From Microseira sp041929235 (GTDB taxonomy: Bacteria; Cyanobacteriota; Cyanobacteriia; Cyanobacteriales; Aerosakkonemataceae): a DNA stretch of 64,000 nt. The first letter of the stretch is position 1; the number at the start of each line of letters is the position of its first letter. Position numbers and translations under genes: made by a program. The notes under the pieces were generated by a model. It saw only the letters and a program-made list of their open reading frames with translations, was not told the origin of the DNA and searched no databases. This document shows, in pieces, positions 41,284 through 49,307 of the stretch. The DNA lies in assembly GCF_041929235.1 (NCBI RefSeq), contig NZ_JBHFNP010000234.1, positions 1 through 64,000 of the forward strand, in the 5' to 3' direction.

Positions 41284-42228
41284 GTGCAGATAACGTTTTT
41301 AGGCACAAGCTCCGGTGTACCGACGCGATCGCGGAATGTTTCCGCTGTCGGTTTGCGCCTACCCCAGCGGGCAGAATTTTGGCTGTTTGATTGCGGCGAA
41401 GGCACTCAGCATCAAATCCTCCGCAGCGACCTCAAAATTAGCCAGCTACGTCGCATTTTTATCACTCACCTGCATGGCGACCATATTTTTGGTTTGATGG
41501 GACTGTTGGCAAGCTATGGTTTAGCTGGCAATCCCAACCGTATCGATATTTACGGGCCACCAGGTCTAAACGAATACCTGCAAGCTTGTCAGCGCTATTC
41601 CTATACCCATCTTTCCTACCCGCTTAAGGTGTATACGGTTCGACCTGGGGTAGTTTACGAAGATGAGGAATATACGGTCATCTGCGGTAACCTAAAACAC
41701 CGCGTCACCGCCTTCGGGTATCGCATCGTAGAAAAAGACCGACCCGGACGGTTTAATGTGGAAAAAGCCGCCCAGATGGGAATTCCTCCCGGCCCAATTT
41801 ACGGTCAACTCAAACGCGGGGAAAAAGCCACTTTACCCGATGGTCGTACAATTAACGGCGCCGATCTATGCGGCGCAACGGAAATCGGTCGCAAAATTGC
41901 CTATTGTACCGACACGATCTATTGCGATGGTGCTGTAGATCTGGCGCAAGATGCGGATGTATTGATTCACGAAGCCACCTTTGCCCACCAAGATGCCGAT
42001 CTTGCCTTCGAGAGGTTGCACTCGACTTCGACAATGGCGGCACAGGTGGCTTTGGCTGCGGGTGTCAAGCAGTTAATCATGACCCATTTTAGCCCGCGCT
42101 ACGCCCCTGGAAACGACCTCCAGCTTGATGATTTGCTCAAAGAAGCCCGCGCTATTTTCCCCCATACTCAGATGGCTTATGACTTCTTCTCCCATGAAGT
42201 GCCGCGCCGCAGGATGAATGAGGAATGA
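41284..42228 (+). CDS. rnz: Ribonuclease Z
   Basis: The GTG start at 41284 gives the standard N-terminus MQITFLGTSSGVPTRSRNVS. 314 residues. Metal ligands: HLHGDHIFGLMG (residues about 61-72), H in HEATFAHQDADLA (about 229-241) and H in MTHFSPRY (about 265-272). This tRNase trims the 3' ends of tRNA precursors. Length is normal. GAGG lies about 12 bp before the GTG. Confidence 0.95.
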   Translation: MQITFLGTSSGVPTRSRNVSAVGLRLPQRAEFWLFDCGEGTQHQILRSDLKISQLRRIFITHLHGDHIFGLMGLLASYGLAGNPNRIDIYGPPGLNEYLQACQRYSYTHLSYPLKVYTVRPGVVYEDEEYTVICGNLKHRVTAFGYRIVEKDRPGRFNVEKAAQMGIPPGPIYGQLKRGEKATLPDGRTINGADLCGATEIGRKIAYCTDTIYCDGAVDLAQDADVLIHEATFAHQDADLAFERLHSTSTMAAQVALAAGVKQLIMTHFSPRYAPGNDLQLDDLLKEARAIFPHTQMAYDFFSHEVPRRRMNEE

Positions 42229-42293
42229 TAGTTTTACAGGACTGACGCACGAGGAGGCCAGAAACCGGGTTTATTTGCAGAGATACAGCGGAT

Positions 42294-42402
42294 TGCAGCC
42301 GTATGAGGTACAGCGTTTTCGCTTCGTTTGTCAAGCGCGCAGCAAAAATGGCTGCGCGCTTGACAAACGAAGGTGTACCTCACTCGCTTGCAAGCCGCTA
42401 TA
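42294..42402. mobile_element. MITE-like element, TACAGCGG family, copy 1 (109 bp)
   Basis: Ends TACAGCGG...TATGAGGTACA and TGTACCTCA...CCGCTATA pair. The centre is a perfect 22-bp hairpin (CTTCGTTTGTCAAGCGCGC and onward, 42322-42343 with 42351-42372) around AAAAATG. The second copy, 50705-50813, has the same length and ends. A CAGGACTGACGCA half-end lies next to it at 42237. Confidence 0.8.
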
Positions 42403-42456
42403 TAGTTCCAAAGCGACGATTTTTCGGAGCAACCCGGTTTCTTTGGATAGTTTCGG

Positions 42457-42879
42457 CTAACTCATCTTTAATTTGCTCAGTCGGTCGCGGATATCTTTGA
42501 GATGAGTTTGGGAGTCAACGGGCGCGCGCGGTAACGGTACGCTGGTGTTGGGCCAATCCGATAAGTCATTGCAGGGACAAACCAGAGGCGGCATCCCGGC
42601 ACTCCGCATTGGTACGGGCATAGAACAACGGGCGCAAGGATTCAATTCCCATGCAGGTGTTAGCAATTGGGCAATTGTTTCGTTGGTTGCTTCTAGGTAA
42701 CAGTCGCCAGAGTCGTGGGAGAGAATTTGCTGCCATACCGCTTCAAATTCCTCGCTATAGCGATCGCCAGAAATAACTGGTTGTGGTAGCAACGCCACTT
42801 GACCGCTCTTAATCAAAACTTTCTTGCCCAACTGAAACCAATAGGCAAGATATTGTCTAACCTGCTGTTGAGATGCCAT
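42457..42879 (-). CDS. Conserved cyanobacterial protein with Cys-rich end
   Basis: ATG 42879 (MASQQQVRQYLAYWFQLGKKV) is preferred: GGAAAAG lies just upstream, while the longer frame would need TTG 42888. 140 residues. The first half is helical/beta (SGQVALLPQPVISGDRYSEEFEAVWQQIL). The second has NPCARCSMPVPM and PPLVCPCNDL, four cysteines that could bind zinc. Function unknown; the architecture is familiar from cyanobacteria. Confidence 0.72.
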   Translation of the reverse strand: MASQQQVRQYLAYWFQLGKKVLIKSGQVALLPQPVISGDRYSEEFEAVWQQILSHDSGDCYLEATNETIAQLLTPAWELNPCARCSMPVPMRSAGMPPLVCPCNDLSDWPNTSVPLPRAPVDSQTHLKDIRDRLSKLKMS

Positions 42880-43321
42880 CTTTTCCAATGATTTTGAGGT
42901 TTAAGTTGGAGTGAGTGAATCTCTTTCTTCAATCCTTGCGATCGATTAAGGATAAGTCATCGGTCATGGGGGAGAGGGAGAGGGAAGAGAATGAGGGAAA
43001 CCGATCCCATTGCTCTATGGGGGAAATGCATCGTATTTTGGCAATAAATTTGGCTCTATTTCTTTCTGACTATAGTCTTTGGCTACAAAACAAGACAGAA
43101 GTTATAATATTCTAGTTTAGAATTTATCCCAAAAATGTACTTTTGGGGAATTGGATATAATAATTCATCAACGTCAATCTGGGTGAAGAAAACAGTTAAA
43201 ATTCTGAAAAAATAGCTTTCAGATAGGCAATGAATTAAGAATTACCCCAAATACTGCTAATTGCTCAAGTTTGAACCGCTAAGATATATGCTAACCCTTG
43301 GTTGGAAATTTGAACCGACGA
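42880..43321. other. Intergenic region, no gene seen
   Basis: About 440 bp, AT-rich after 43020. A 66-codon frame at 42915-43115 has no ribosome-binding site and no protein-like order. The GAGAGGGAGAGGGAAGAG purine stretch near 42970 is the only notable feature. It lies upstream of the 42457 gene and downstream of cobU, both on the minus strand. Confidence 0.4.
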
Positions 43322-43891
43322 TTACAAACTGTTGGGCGGTAGGGGAAAACCGATCTCGGTAAGGTTAAGTACGTAGCCGCCGGTAACCAGATAAACCGCA
43401 TCGGACTTCGCACCAAGAAGGCGGACAAGAGTACCCAAGCGATCGCGGAACGTCCGACCAGCAGGATAAGCCGGAACCACTCCCCAACCCGTCTCCTCGG
43501 CGACTAAAATTGTATCGGACTTCGCAACGGCTAAACTGTCAAGTAACCGTCCCAGGGTTTTCTCCCAAGAGACATCTTCTTGCTCCAACAAGTTGGCGAC
43601 CCAAGTTCCCAAGGAATCAACCAACAGGCAGGAGGATGGAGGAGATGCCAAAATAGTAGCAGCCAGATCGATTGGCTGTTGCACAGTCGTCCAATCAGCC
43701 GGACGCCTGCGTCGGTGTTGTTCAATGCGTTCAACCCACTCTCGATCCGTCGGGTCAACTGTAGCGGTTGCTACGTAGATGACCGACTTGCAGGTTTGCT
43801 TAGCTAGGGTTTCTGCCCATTCGCTTTTACCGGATCTGGCTGGGCCGGTAACTAAGATTAATCGACTTTTGGCTGCGGCTATTGGGTTCAT
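43322..43891 (-). CDS. cobU: Adenosylcobinamide kinase / adenosylcobinamide-phosphate guanylyltransferase
   Basis: The start at ATG 43891 (MNPIAAAKSRLILVTGPARSGKSEWAETLA) is used; the open frame reaches 44218 but that part is antisense to the next gene. 189 residues, normal for CobU. P-loop GPARSGKS near residues 15-22, VDSLGTWVANLL near 94-105, LVAEETGWGVVPAYPAGRTFRDRLG near 126-150 (the conserved E-x-G-x-G and R-x-F-R-D). It phosphorylates cobinamide and then attaches GMP in late cobalamin assembly. No other cob genes or B12 riboswitch are seen here. Confidence 0.93.
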   Translation of the reverse strand: MNPIAAAKSRLILVTGPARSGKSEWAETLAKQTCKSVIYVATATVDPTDREWVERIEQHRRRRPADWTTVQQPIDLAATILASPPSSCLLVDSLGTWVANLLEQEDVSWEKTLGRLLDSLAVAKSDTILVAEETGWGVVPAYPAGRTFRDRLGTLVRLLGAKSDAVYLVTGGYVLNLTEIGFPLPPNSL

Positions 43892-43967
43892 TGTCCCACG
43901 AGAGAAGTTGACGCATAGAAATAATAACTGGAACAGGTTATGATTCCAGGCGCAAGAGGGTATCTTT

Positions 43968-44657
43968 ATGAGACTGGAATTAAAACAAATTGAAGCGACG
44001 CTACAACAAATAGCCGCGCAAAACGCTGCCACTGGAGAACAGCCATCCGCGTCGCAAAAAGAGCAGACAAAAGAGCATCTGTCAAGTGCCGCAACGGGCA
44101 AGAGCGATGCCCAGGCGGCAAAAAAGGTACTGCGCGACCCCCTATCGGAATTAAAGCTGGGATCCCAGTCAGCGGTTGTACCCGCCCAAACCAAGTCGCC
44201 AGCGCTTCCCAAGCTCAAACAGCCTTCGTTTAGCAGTCACCGCCACGGGATTAACCCAAACCTGCCGATGACTTTGCTCAAAGAAATCGAAGCAACACTA
44301 GCAGGTTGGCAGGCAGAACTAAAGCAAATTTTGCAACAAATTCAAGCGGTTTATCAGGAAGGCCCGGTGATCGAAGGCTGGGTCGAGTCCGCAGAAGAAG
44401 GAAAACCCCAATCTGAAGCAGGGGTGAATGCTTCTCCCAACCCATTCTTCCGGGGTTATCGCCTCTGCGGGGTGGATGGGGATGGCAAGCTTTGGTCGCG
44501 TTCAATTACACCCCAGCAGCTACCAGAGGTGAGTTTAGGGATCGCCCGATATCAAAAACTAAAACAATTTTTGACTCGCAAGCAGGAGTTGGAACATCGG
44601 TTGAACGAACTAGCTGAAATGCTGATCTTAGTACAAGGGCATTTGCAAAAGCTATGA
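43968..44657 (+). CDS. Coiled-coil hypothetical protein
   Basis: 229 residues; GAGGG 8 bp before the ATG. Coiled coils at both ends (LELKQIEATLQQIAAQ; QKLKQFLTRKQELEHRLNELAEMLILVQGHLQKL) flank a low-complexity part and a conserved-looking core (EGPVIEGWVESAEEG..., FFRGYRLCGVDGDGKLWSRSITPQQLPEVSLGIARY). The core resembles unnamed cyanobacterial proteins. Divergent from cobU with a 76-bp gap. Confidence 0.75.
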   Translation: MRLELKQIEATLQQIAAQNAATGEQPSASQKEQTKEHLSSAATGKSDAQAAKKVLRDPLSELKLGSQSAVVPAQTKSPALPKLKQPSFSSHRHGINPNLPMTLLKEIEATLAGWQAELKQILQQIQAVYQEGPVIEGWVESAEEGKPQSEAGVNASPNPFFRGYRLCGVDGDGKLWSRSITPQQLPEVSLGIARYQKLKQFLTRKQELEHRLNELAEMLILVQGHLQKL

Positions 44658-45183
44658 ACGGGTCCCAGTTATCATTTTCCAGACTTTTGGGTGCATCTGC
44701 TGTGAATATTGCCGGATAGCCAACAGCGACCAATCCTGAGTTGGCAGCACGTACAAATGCTTACAAGATTCCTGCCTCCGTCGCAATGGCTTTGAAGATG
44801 TAGGTGAAGTACCCCAACCTGCTTCGCGCTCGGTTGGGGCTTCCAACATCGTTGAACTCAGGGACGGTCTTATTCGTCGAAAGGAGTTTCCCGCTTCATC
44901 CGTCGTTGCCACGTTGGGAATATCACAGGGATATTCGGAACCCAATCCGATGATGGTCTTACACGGCGTCCACAGGCAGAACCTCGCCTTCCGCAAGGTT
45001 ATATCTTTACGACATGCTCACCTTAGATTTATGGCAGTAGCCGACCAGCAAGGGCAAGCATCTTCCCCGATCTCTGATGTTGCTGCGGTAAGAGTCATAA
45101 CTCTACTTCGGAATCAACCTGTCTGTTCCATACAGTCGGGCGGGCGATCAACCATCTTTACGGTAGCATAGTGCCAGGACATT
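44658..45183. other. Unexplained structured non-coding region
   Basis: No convincing ORF on either strand (both open frames of 85-114 codons are Cys/Arg/Ser-rich and unlike proteins). The strand shows strong pairing potential, for example GAAG-TA-CCCCAACC with GGTTGGGG-CTTC near 44810-44850. It leads straight into a small RHH gene and another structured block. It may be a relic of an IS element or an RNA gene. Confidence 0.45.
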
Positions 45184-45195
45184 GTGTACACCAAA

Positions 45196-45369
45196 ATGAA
45201 AGAAAAATCATTGCGATTTAGGTTGTCAGAAAATCGCTATAACAAGCTAAAGCTGTACGCAGCTCACAAAGAGAAAACAATGACTCATCTGATTGAAGAC
45301 TGGATCGATCGACTACCGTCTGGCAAAGATGGCAACTACTCGGACACCCGCAAGGGGTGTACCTCGTAG
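45196..45369 (+). CDS. Small ribbon-helix-helix (Arc/CopG-like) protein
   Basis: ATG 45196 (GTG 45184 also open) gives 57 residues: KEKSLRFRLSENRYNKLKLYAAHKEKTMTHLIEDWIDRLP is an RHH DNA-binding unit (beta strand, then two helices). The last 15 codons run into a hairpin-forming region. Short RHH genes of this kind occur next to IS200/IS605-like and other transposon relics; no tnpA, tnpB or iscB frame could be read beside it. Confidence 0.65.
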   Translation: MKEKSLRFRLSENRYNKLKLYAAHKEKTMTHLIEDWIDRLPSGKDGNYSDTRKGCTS

Positions 45370-45427
45370 TTGCCCCGGCTATCCATCCCCACCGCTCCCG
45401 TAGGGTGGGGAATTGGGCCCGACTACG
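45344..45427 (+). ncRNA. Candidate structured RNA element at the end of the RHH gene
   Basis: Nested stems: ACACCC-GCAAG-GGGTGT (45344-45360), CGTAGT (45365-45370) with ACTACG (45422-45427), and inside it CCCCACC (45387-45393) with GGTGGGG (45404-45410). The GC-rich nested shape, position after an RHH gene and nearby structured region suggest an RNA scaffold such as those at transposon ends. It could instead be a complex terminator. Confidence 0.4.
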
Positions 45428-45512
45428 TTAAGCTTTAATGGGTGCGTGTCCCTCACCAAGGTGTCTTTAACCCTTGCTAATCTCGATTTAAACCCTTCTT
45501 CTCACCGCCAAA

Positions 45513-46502
45513 ATGACTTCCACACCCGCTAAAATTCCAGTGTCCGTCCTCATCCCCGCCAAAAACGAAGAAGCTAATTTGCCTGCGTGCTTAGAAAGTG
45601 TAGCAAGGGCAGATGAAGTATTTGTGGTCGATTCCCAAAGCAGCGATCGCTCGGTGGAAATATGCGAAAAGTACGGCGCTAACGTTGTCCAGTTTTACTT
45701 TAACGGTCGTTGGCCCAAGAAGAAAAACTGGTCTTTGGAAAACCTGCCTTTCCGCAACGAATGGGTTTTGATCGTCGATTGCGACGAACGCATTACCCCC
45801 GAACTGTGGGACGAAATCGCCGCGGCAATTCAAAATCCAGAGTACGATGGCTACTACCTCAACCGTCGCGTGTTCTTCCTCGGTAAGTGGATTCGTCACG
45901 GGGGTAGATATCCCGATTGGAACCTACGCCTGTTAAAACACCAAAAAGGTCGCTACGAAAACTTGGGGACAGAAGAAATTCGCAATACCGGCGACAACGA
46001 AGTCCACGAACACGTTGTTTTAAACGGCAAGGTGGGATATCTCAAAGAGGATATGCTCCATATCGATTTTCGGGATATCTTTGAATGGCTGGCGCGCCAC
46101 AATCGCTATTCTAACTGGGAAGCTCGCGTTTACCAGAATATCCTTACCGGAAAGGGTGACTCGGGCACAATTGGTGCTAACCTCTTGGGAGATGCAGTCC
46201 AGCGCAAGCGCTTTCTGAAAAAAATGTGGGTGCGAATGCCTTTTAAACCCACTCTGCGGTTTATTATCAGTTATATTTTTCAACTCGGCTTTTTGGATGG
46301 AAAACCGGGATACATCTACGCCCGACTGCTGAGTCAATACGAATATCAAATCGGCGTGAAACTCTACGAGTTACAGCGTTTTGGCGGTCATTTAAACGTT
46401 TCCACCCCATCGGTTACCCCCGCTAAGGCATCGCCGTCTTCCGATTCTTCCTCTGCAAAGGATTCTACTGCCTATGACTCCGTCAGCTCCAGAACCAGCT
46501 GA
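45513..46502 (+). CDS. Family 2 glycosyltransferase, HpsE-like
   Basis: 329 residues. GT-A core: VSVLIPAKNEEANLPACLESV (residues about 10-30), EVFVVDSQSSDRSVEICEKYGA (about 35-56) and the metal-binding region VLIVDCDERITPELW (about 85-99). C-terminal amphipathic and hydrophobic parts (LRFIISYIFQLGFLDGKPGYIYA) suggest membrane contact. The Ser-rich tail overlaps the next gene by 29 bp. This gene pair resembles the HpsE/HpsU genes of hormogonium polysaccharide synthesis. Confidence 0.88.
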   Translation: MTSTPAKIPVSVLIPAKNEEANLPACLESVARADEVFVVDSQSSDRSVEICEKYGANVVQFYFNGRWPKKKNWSLENLPFRNEWVLIVDCDERITPELWDEIAAAIQNPEYDGYYLNRRVFFLGKWIRHGGRYPDWNLRLLKHQKGRYENLGTEEIRNTGDNEVHEHVVLNGKVGYLKEDMLHIDFRDIFEWLARHNRYSNWEARVYQNILTGKGDSGTIGANLLGDAVQRKRFLKKMWVRMPFKPTLRFIISYIFQLGFLDGKPGYIYARLLSQYEYQIGVKLYELQRFGGHLNVSTPSVTPAKASPSSDSSSAKDSTAYDSVSSRTS

Positions 46503-47115
46503 TGCGATTAAATCTTTTGTTCATCCACCAGAGCAAGCACCCGTTTTGGATGCCGAACCTTGGATCGATCTGCGAAAGTACGACCAATCGGGCTACGATC
46601 GCGGGCGTTCAGGATGGTATGTTTTGCTCTGGTGGTTCGTGCAAGCGATCGCTTTCCCCCTCACTCCCCACCAATTACACGCCCCCCGCTGCGCTTTGCT
46701 GCGCCTATTTGGAGCAAAAATTGGCAAGGGCGTCGTCATTCGTCCCACCGCCCGTTTTACCTATCCCTGGAAAGTCGAAATCGGCGATTACAGTTGGATC
46801 GGCGATGACGTGGTTTTTTATAGCCTCGATCGCATTCAGATTGGCAAGCACTGCGTGATTTCCCAAAAAAGCTACCTCTGTACCGGCAGTCACGACGCCT
46901 CTGACCCAGCTTTTGCCTTGAAAGTCGCTCCCATCGCCATCGGTAACGGCGCTTGGGTAGCAACCGATTGTTTTATTGGCCCCGGCGTGCAAATTGGCGC
47001 TAATACTGTTATAGGCGCGCGCAGCAGCGTTTTCCGCAGTTTACCCGCAGGACAGGTTTGCTGGGGAACTCCCTGCCGTCCCCAATCGCCAAGAAAGATC
47101 AGAACCGAAATTTGA
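46474..47115 (+). CDS. WcaF-like hexapeptide acetyltransferase, HpsU-like
   Basis: 213 residues. After a Trp-rich segment (WYVLLWWFVQAIAFPLTPHQLHAPRCALLRLFGAKIGKGVVIRPTARFTYPWKVEIGDYSWIGDDV) comes a left-handed beta-helix: SLDRIQIGKHCVISQKSYLCTGSHDASDPAF, IGNGAWVATDCFIGPGVQIGANTVIGARSSVFR. The catalytic His is in GSHDASD. It probably O-acetylates an exopolysaccharide. The start lies inside the end of the glycosyltransferase gene (29-bp overlap), so the two are coupled. Confidence 0.9.
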   Translation: MTPSAPEPADAIKSFVHPPEQAPVLDAEPWIDLRKYDQSGYDRGRSGWYVLLWWFVQAIAFPLTPHQLHAPRCALLRLFGAKIGKGVVIRPTARFTYPWKVEIGDYSWIGDDVVFYSLDRIQIGKHCVISQKSYLCTGSHDASDPAFALKVAPIAIGNGAWVATDCFIGPGVQIGANTVIGARSSVFRSLPAGQVCWGTPCRPQSPRKIRTEI

Positions 47116-47662
47116 GGGGTTTTCGCGTCAGGTGGCGTGGAAGGGGCAAACCCTGGGTGCGTGCTAACCTCAAATTTGGCGAAGGTATTCTCTAAAAAAC
47201 CGGGTTTCTTGGCAGATAAAACCCATCAAAATTAATTTTGTAGATCCCTAGGGGCAGAGAATCTCTAGCATTAACATGTATTAAATTATACTAAATTTTC
47301 CCAGACCTTGGTATAACTTTTGTTGGTGGATTAGGACTTACGCAGCACGGGGGTAGAAACCCGGTTTATTCAAATATATTTAGTTGTTAAACGCAGGAAT
47401 TTCCATATAAACCGGGTTTTTTGCTTAATTACTGTTGATTTTAACCAGGTTTTCCACTTTCAAAACTGGCTGATTGAACGCAGACTGTAAAATACCGCAA
47501 GCTGTCACGAAACGATGATCCGGCTTTGTGTTAGGTATATAAACTTATTAACAACAACCCTCGGTTTAATACTAGCAGGAAGCAAAAAAGGGGGGATTTC
47601 AGTAAGCCGTTATTTTTTGTAAACTATATAACAAGGATGTTTTTTCAGATCGGGAGCGTCCG
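47116..47662. other. Intergenic region with AAACCGGGTTT repeats and a CAGGACTTACGCA-type end
   Basis: About 550 bp upstream of the phospho-signalling operon. It holds AAAAACCGGGTTTCTT (about 47190), TAGGACTTACGCAGCACG (47332-47349), AAACCCGGTTTATT (about 47357) paired with ATAAACCGGGTTTTTT (about 47397), and an AAAAAAGGGGGGATTT stretch near 47585. No gene. The last 100 bp should contain the operon promoter. Confidence 0.5.
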
Positions 47663-48394
47663 ATGGGGTTAAAACAGGTTGGCTTGCTCGATCAAGAGCA
47701 GCGTTGCCCGGTAATATTGCTGCTAGACAGATCCGCATCTATGGCATGGGCAACTCGAACGGGTAAAGTACCAATAGAAGAGTTAAATAAAGGGCTAGCT
47801 GTCTTTAAAAAGGCAGTACAAGCGGATGACATTCTGGCAATGCGGGTTGACGTTGCAATTGTTACATTCGGCCCGGTGGAATTATGCCAAAACTTTGTCA
47901 CAATTGATCGGTTCACGCCGCCACAGCTTCAAGCAAGCGATGTGAGTCCTATGGGAGAAGCGATTGAGTTCGCTATAGACTTGGCAGAAAAGCAAAAAGC
48001 ATTCTATCGCGAACAATTAATACCCTACTATCAGCCTTTGATATTCATGATTACAGACGGTCAACCTGGTTATGGATATACTGAAGGTGGTCAAGATGCT
48101 GCTTTGGAGAAAGCACTTTTAGTTTCGCAACGATTGAAGAGCTTGGACAATGGCAGAGGCAGTAAACCTAAACTTACCTTTTTCTCAATTGCAGTTCAGG
48201 GGGCAAATATGTCTATTTTAAGACAGATTACGCCTGCCAAACGTCCGGGTGAAATAATGGATAGGGTACAAAAGTTAAACGGTTTAAATTTTACCGAACT
48301 GTTTCAATGGATCGCTGAGTCGGTTGGACAAGCAGCTCGTCTGGGGACACAGGCAAGATTTACTCCCACATCTGCTTTAAGTTCAAACAGCTAG
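47663..48394 (+). CDS. TerY-like von Willebrand factor A protein
   Basis: 243 residues. The MIDAS metal site is intact: D22-x-S-x-S (LLDRSASM), a Thr in the DVSPMGEAIEFAI segment near 95, and ITDGQPG near 130. It resembles TerY-type vWA proteins. It is the first gene of a three-gene operon with a PP2C phosphatase (16 bp downstream) and a kinase. In TerY-P triads the vWA protein is thought to be the phosphorylation-controlled scaffold; that role here is inference. Confidence 0.9.
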   Translation: MGLKQVGLLDQEQRCPVILLLDRSASMAWATRTGKVPIEELNKGLAVFKKAVQADDILAMRVDVAIVTFGPVELCQNFVTIDRFTPPQLQASDVSPMGEAIEFAIDLAEKQKAFYREQLIPYYQPLIFMITDGQPGYGYTEGGQDAALEKALLVSQRLKSLDNGRGSKPKLTFFSIAVQGANMSILRQITPAKRPGEIMDRVQKLNGLNFTELFQWIAESVGQAARLGTQARFTPTSALSSNS

Positions 48395-48410
48395 ATTGCA
48401 TTTGTATTTT

Positions 48411-49307
48411 ATGGCATGGAAAGCAATAGCACGCTTTTGTACGGGAACTAAGCACCAAAAGCGCAATATTGAGTGTCAAGATTATGCAGCTTGGGAGCTT
48501 TTGAAAGATTATGCGATCGCTGGTGTAGTTTCTGACGGTGCTGGCTGTGCAAAATACGCTGCACAAGGTGCAGAAATAGCTGTCAAAACAGCAATTTCCA
48601 GTATAAAGCGATCGTTCGAGCAACTAAATCCCGTTTTAGTTGATGCCAGAAGTCTAGTTCGATACCGTCATCAACCCTTGCTTTTTGTCAGTAAACTGTG
48701 TCGTTGGTTTTTTTCCCTATTTGGATTCAAAAATCCCAAGAAAGTTCGATCTCTAGGAGAAATTAGCGACTCTAAAACTAGAGAAATTTTTAACTTAGCT
48801 TTAGAGCAAGTGAGGTTATCATTACAACAGCAAGCAGTCAAGCGACAGTGTTCGATTGATGAATTTGCTTGTACTTTGTTAGCTTTCATTGCCACCCCTG
48901 ACTGGATAGCTGCCATGCAGATAGGAGATGGATTTATTGTTGTGCGACAACCTAATAATAATTATCAGCTTCTTTTTCAACCTCAAAAAGGGGAATTTAT
49001 TAATGAAGTAGCAGTTTTCGTAACTTCAGATAATGTTAAAGCTGAGATGAAAGTGCAGACTTTTCCTGGAAAGCACAAGTTTATTTGTGTTTCCACAGAT
49101 GGACTAGAGCTTGTTTCAATCCGCTTTCGAGATTTTCAACCTTACAAACCATTTTTTCAACCTTTTGAGGAATATATGGAAATTATTCCCGACCCAGAAC
49201 AAGAAACTGATATCGAAGATTTCCTTAATTCAGAACAAGTAAACCGCCGTACTAATGACGATAAAACATTACTTTTATGCTTTTATGATGAAGAATCAAA
49301 TGTTTAA
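48411..49307 (+). CDS. PP2C-type Ser/Thr phosphatase of the triad
   Basis: ATG 48411 (MAWKAIARFCTGTKHQKRNIECQDY) is used in preference to TTG 48396. 298 residues. PP2C metal ligands: D24 in CQDY, D42 in VVSDGAG, D in MQIGDGFIVV (near 173) and STDGLE (near 222), and the terminal NDDKTLLLC. An insertion with basic/hydrophobic character (YRHQPLLFVSKLCRWFFSLFGFKNPKK, about 83-109) is unusual and may contact membrane. It overlaps the kinase gene. Confidence 0.88.
   Translation: MAWKAIARFCTGTKHQKRNIECQDYAAWELLKDYAIAGVVSDGAGCAKYAAQGAEIAVKTAISSIKRSFEQLNPVLVDARSLVRYRHQPLLFVSKLCRWFFSLFGFKNPKKVRSLGEISDSKTREIFNLALEQVRLSLQQQAVKRQCSIDEFACTLLAFIATPDWIAAMQIGDGFIVVRQPNNNYQLLFQPQKGEFINEVAVFVTSDNVKAEMKVQTFPGKHKFICVSTDGLELVSIRFRDFQPYKPFFQPFEEYMEIIPDPEQETDIEDFLNSEQVNRRTNDDKTLLLCFYDEESNV

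Noticed and set aside
42915..43115. 66-codon frame downstream of the Cys-rich gene
   Set aside because: No start signal, biased composition from GAGAGGG purine repeats, ends in AT-rich DNA.
43892..44218. N-terminal extension of cobU
   Set aside because: It is antisense to the coiled-coil gene at 43968 and is Cys/Ser-rich junk; CobU proteins start near the P-loop.
44652..44996. 114-codon minus-strand frame and an 85-codon plus-strand frame near 45 kb
   Set aside because: Composition (Arg, Ser, Cys, Trp scattered) is unlike proteins, and the region is better explained by RNA-like pairing.
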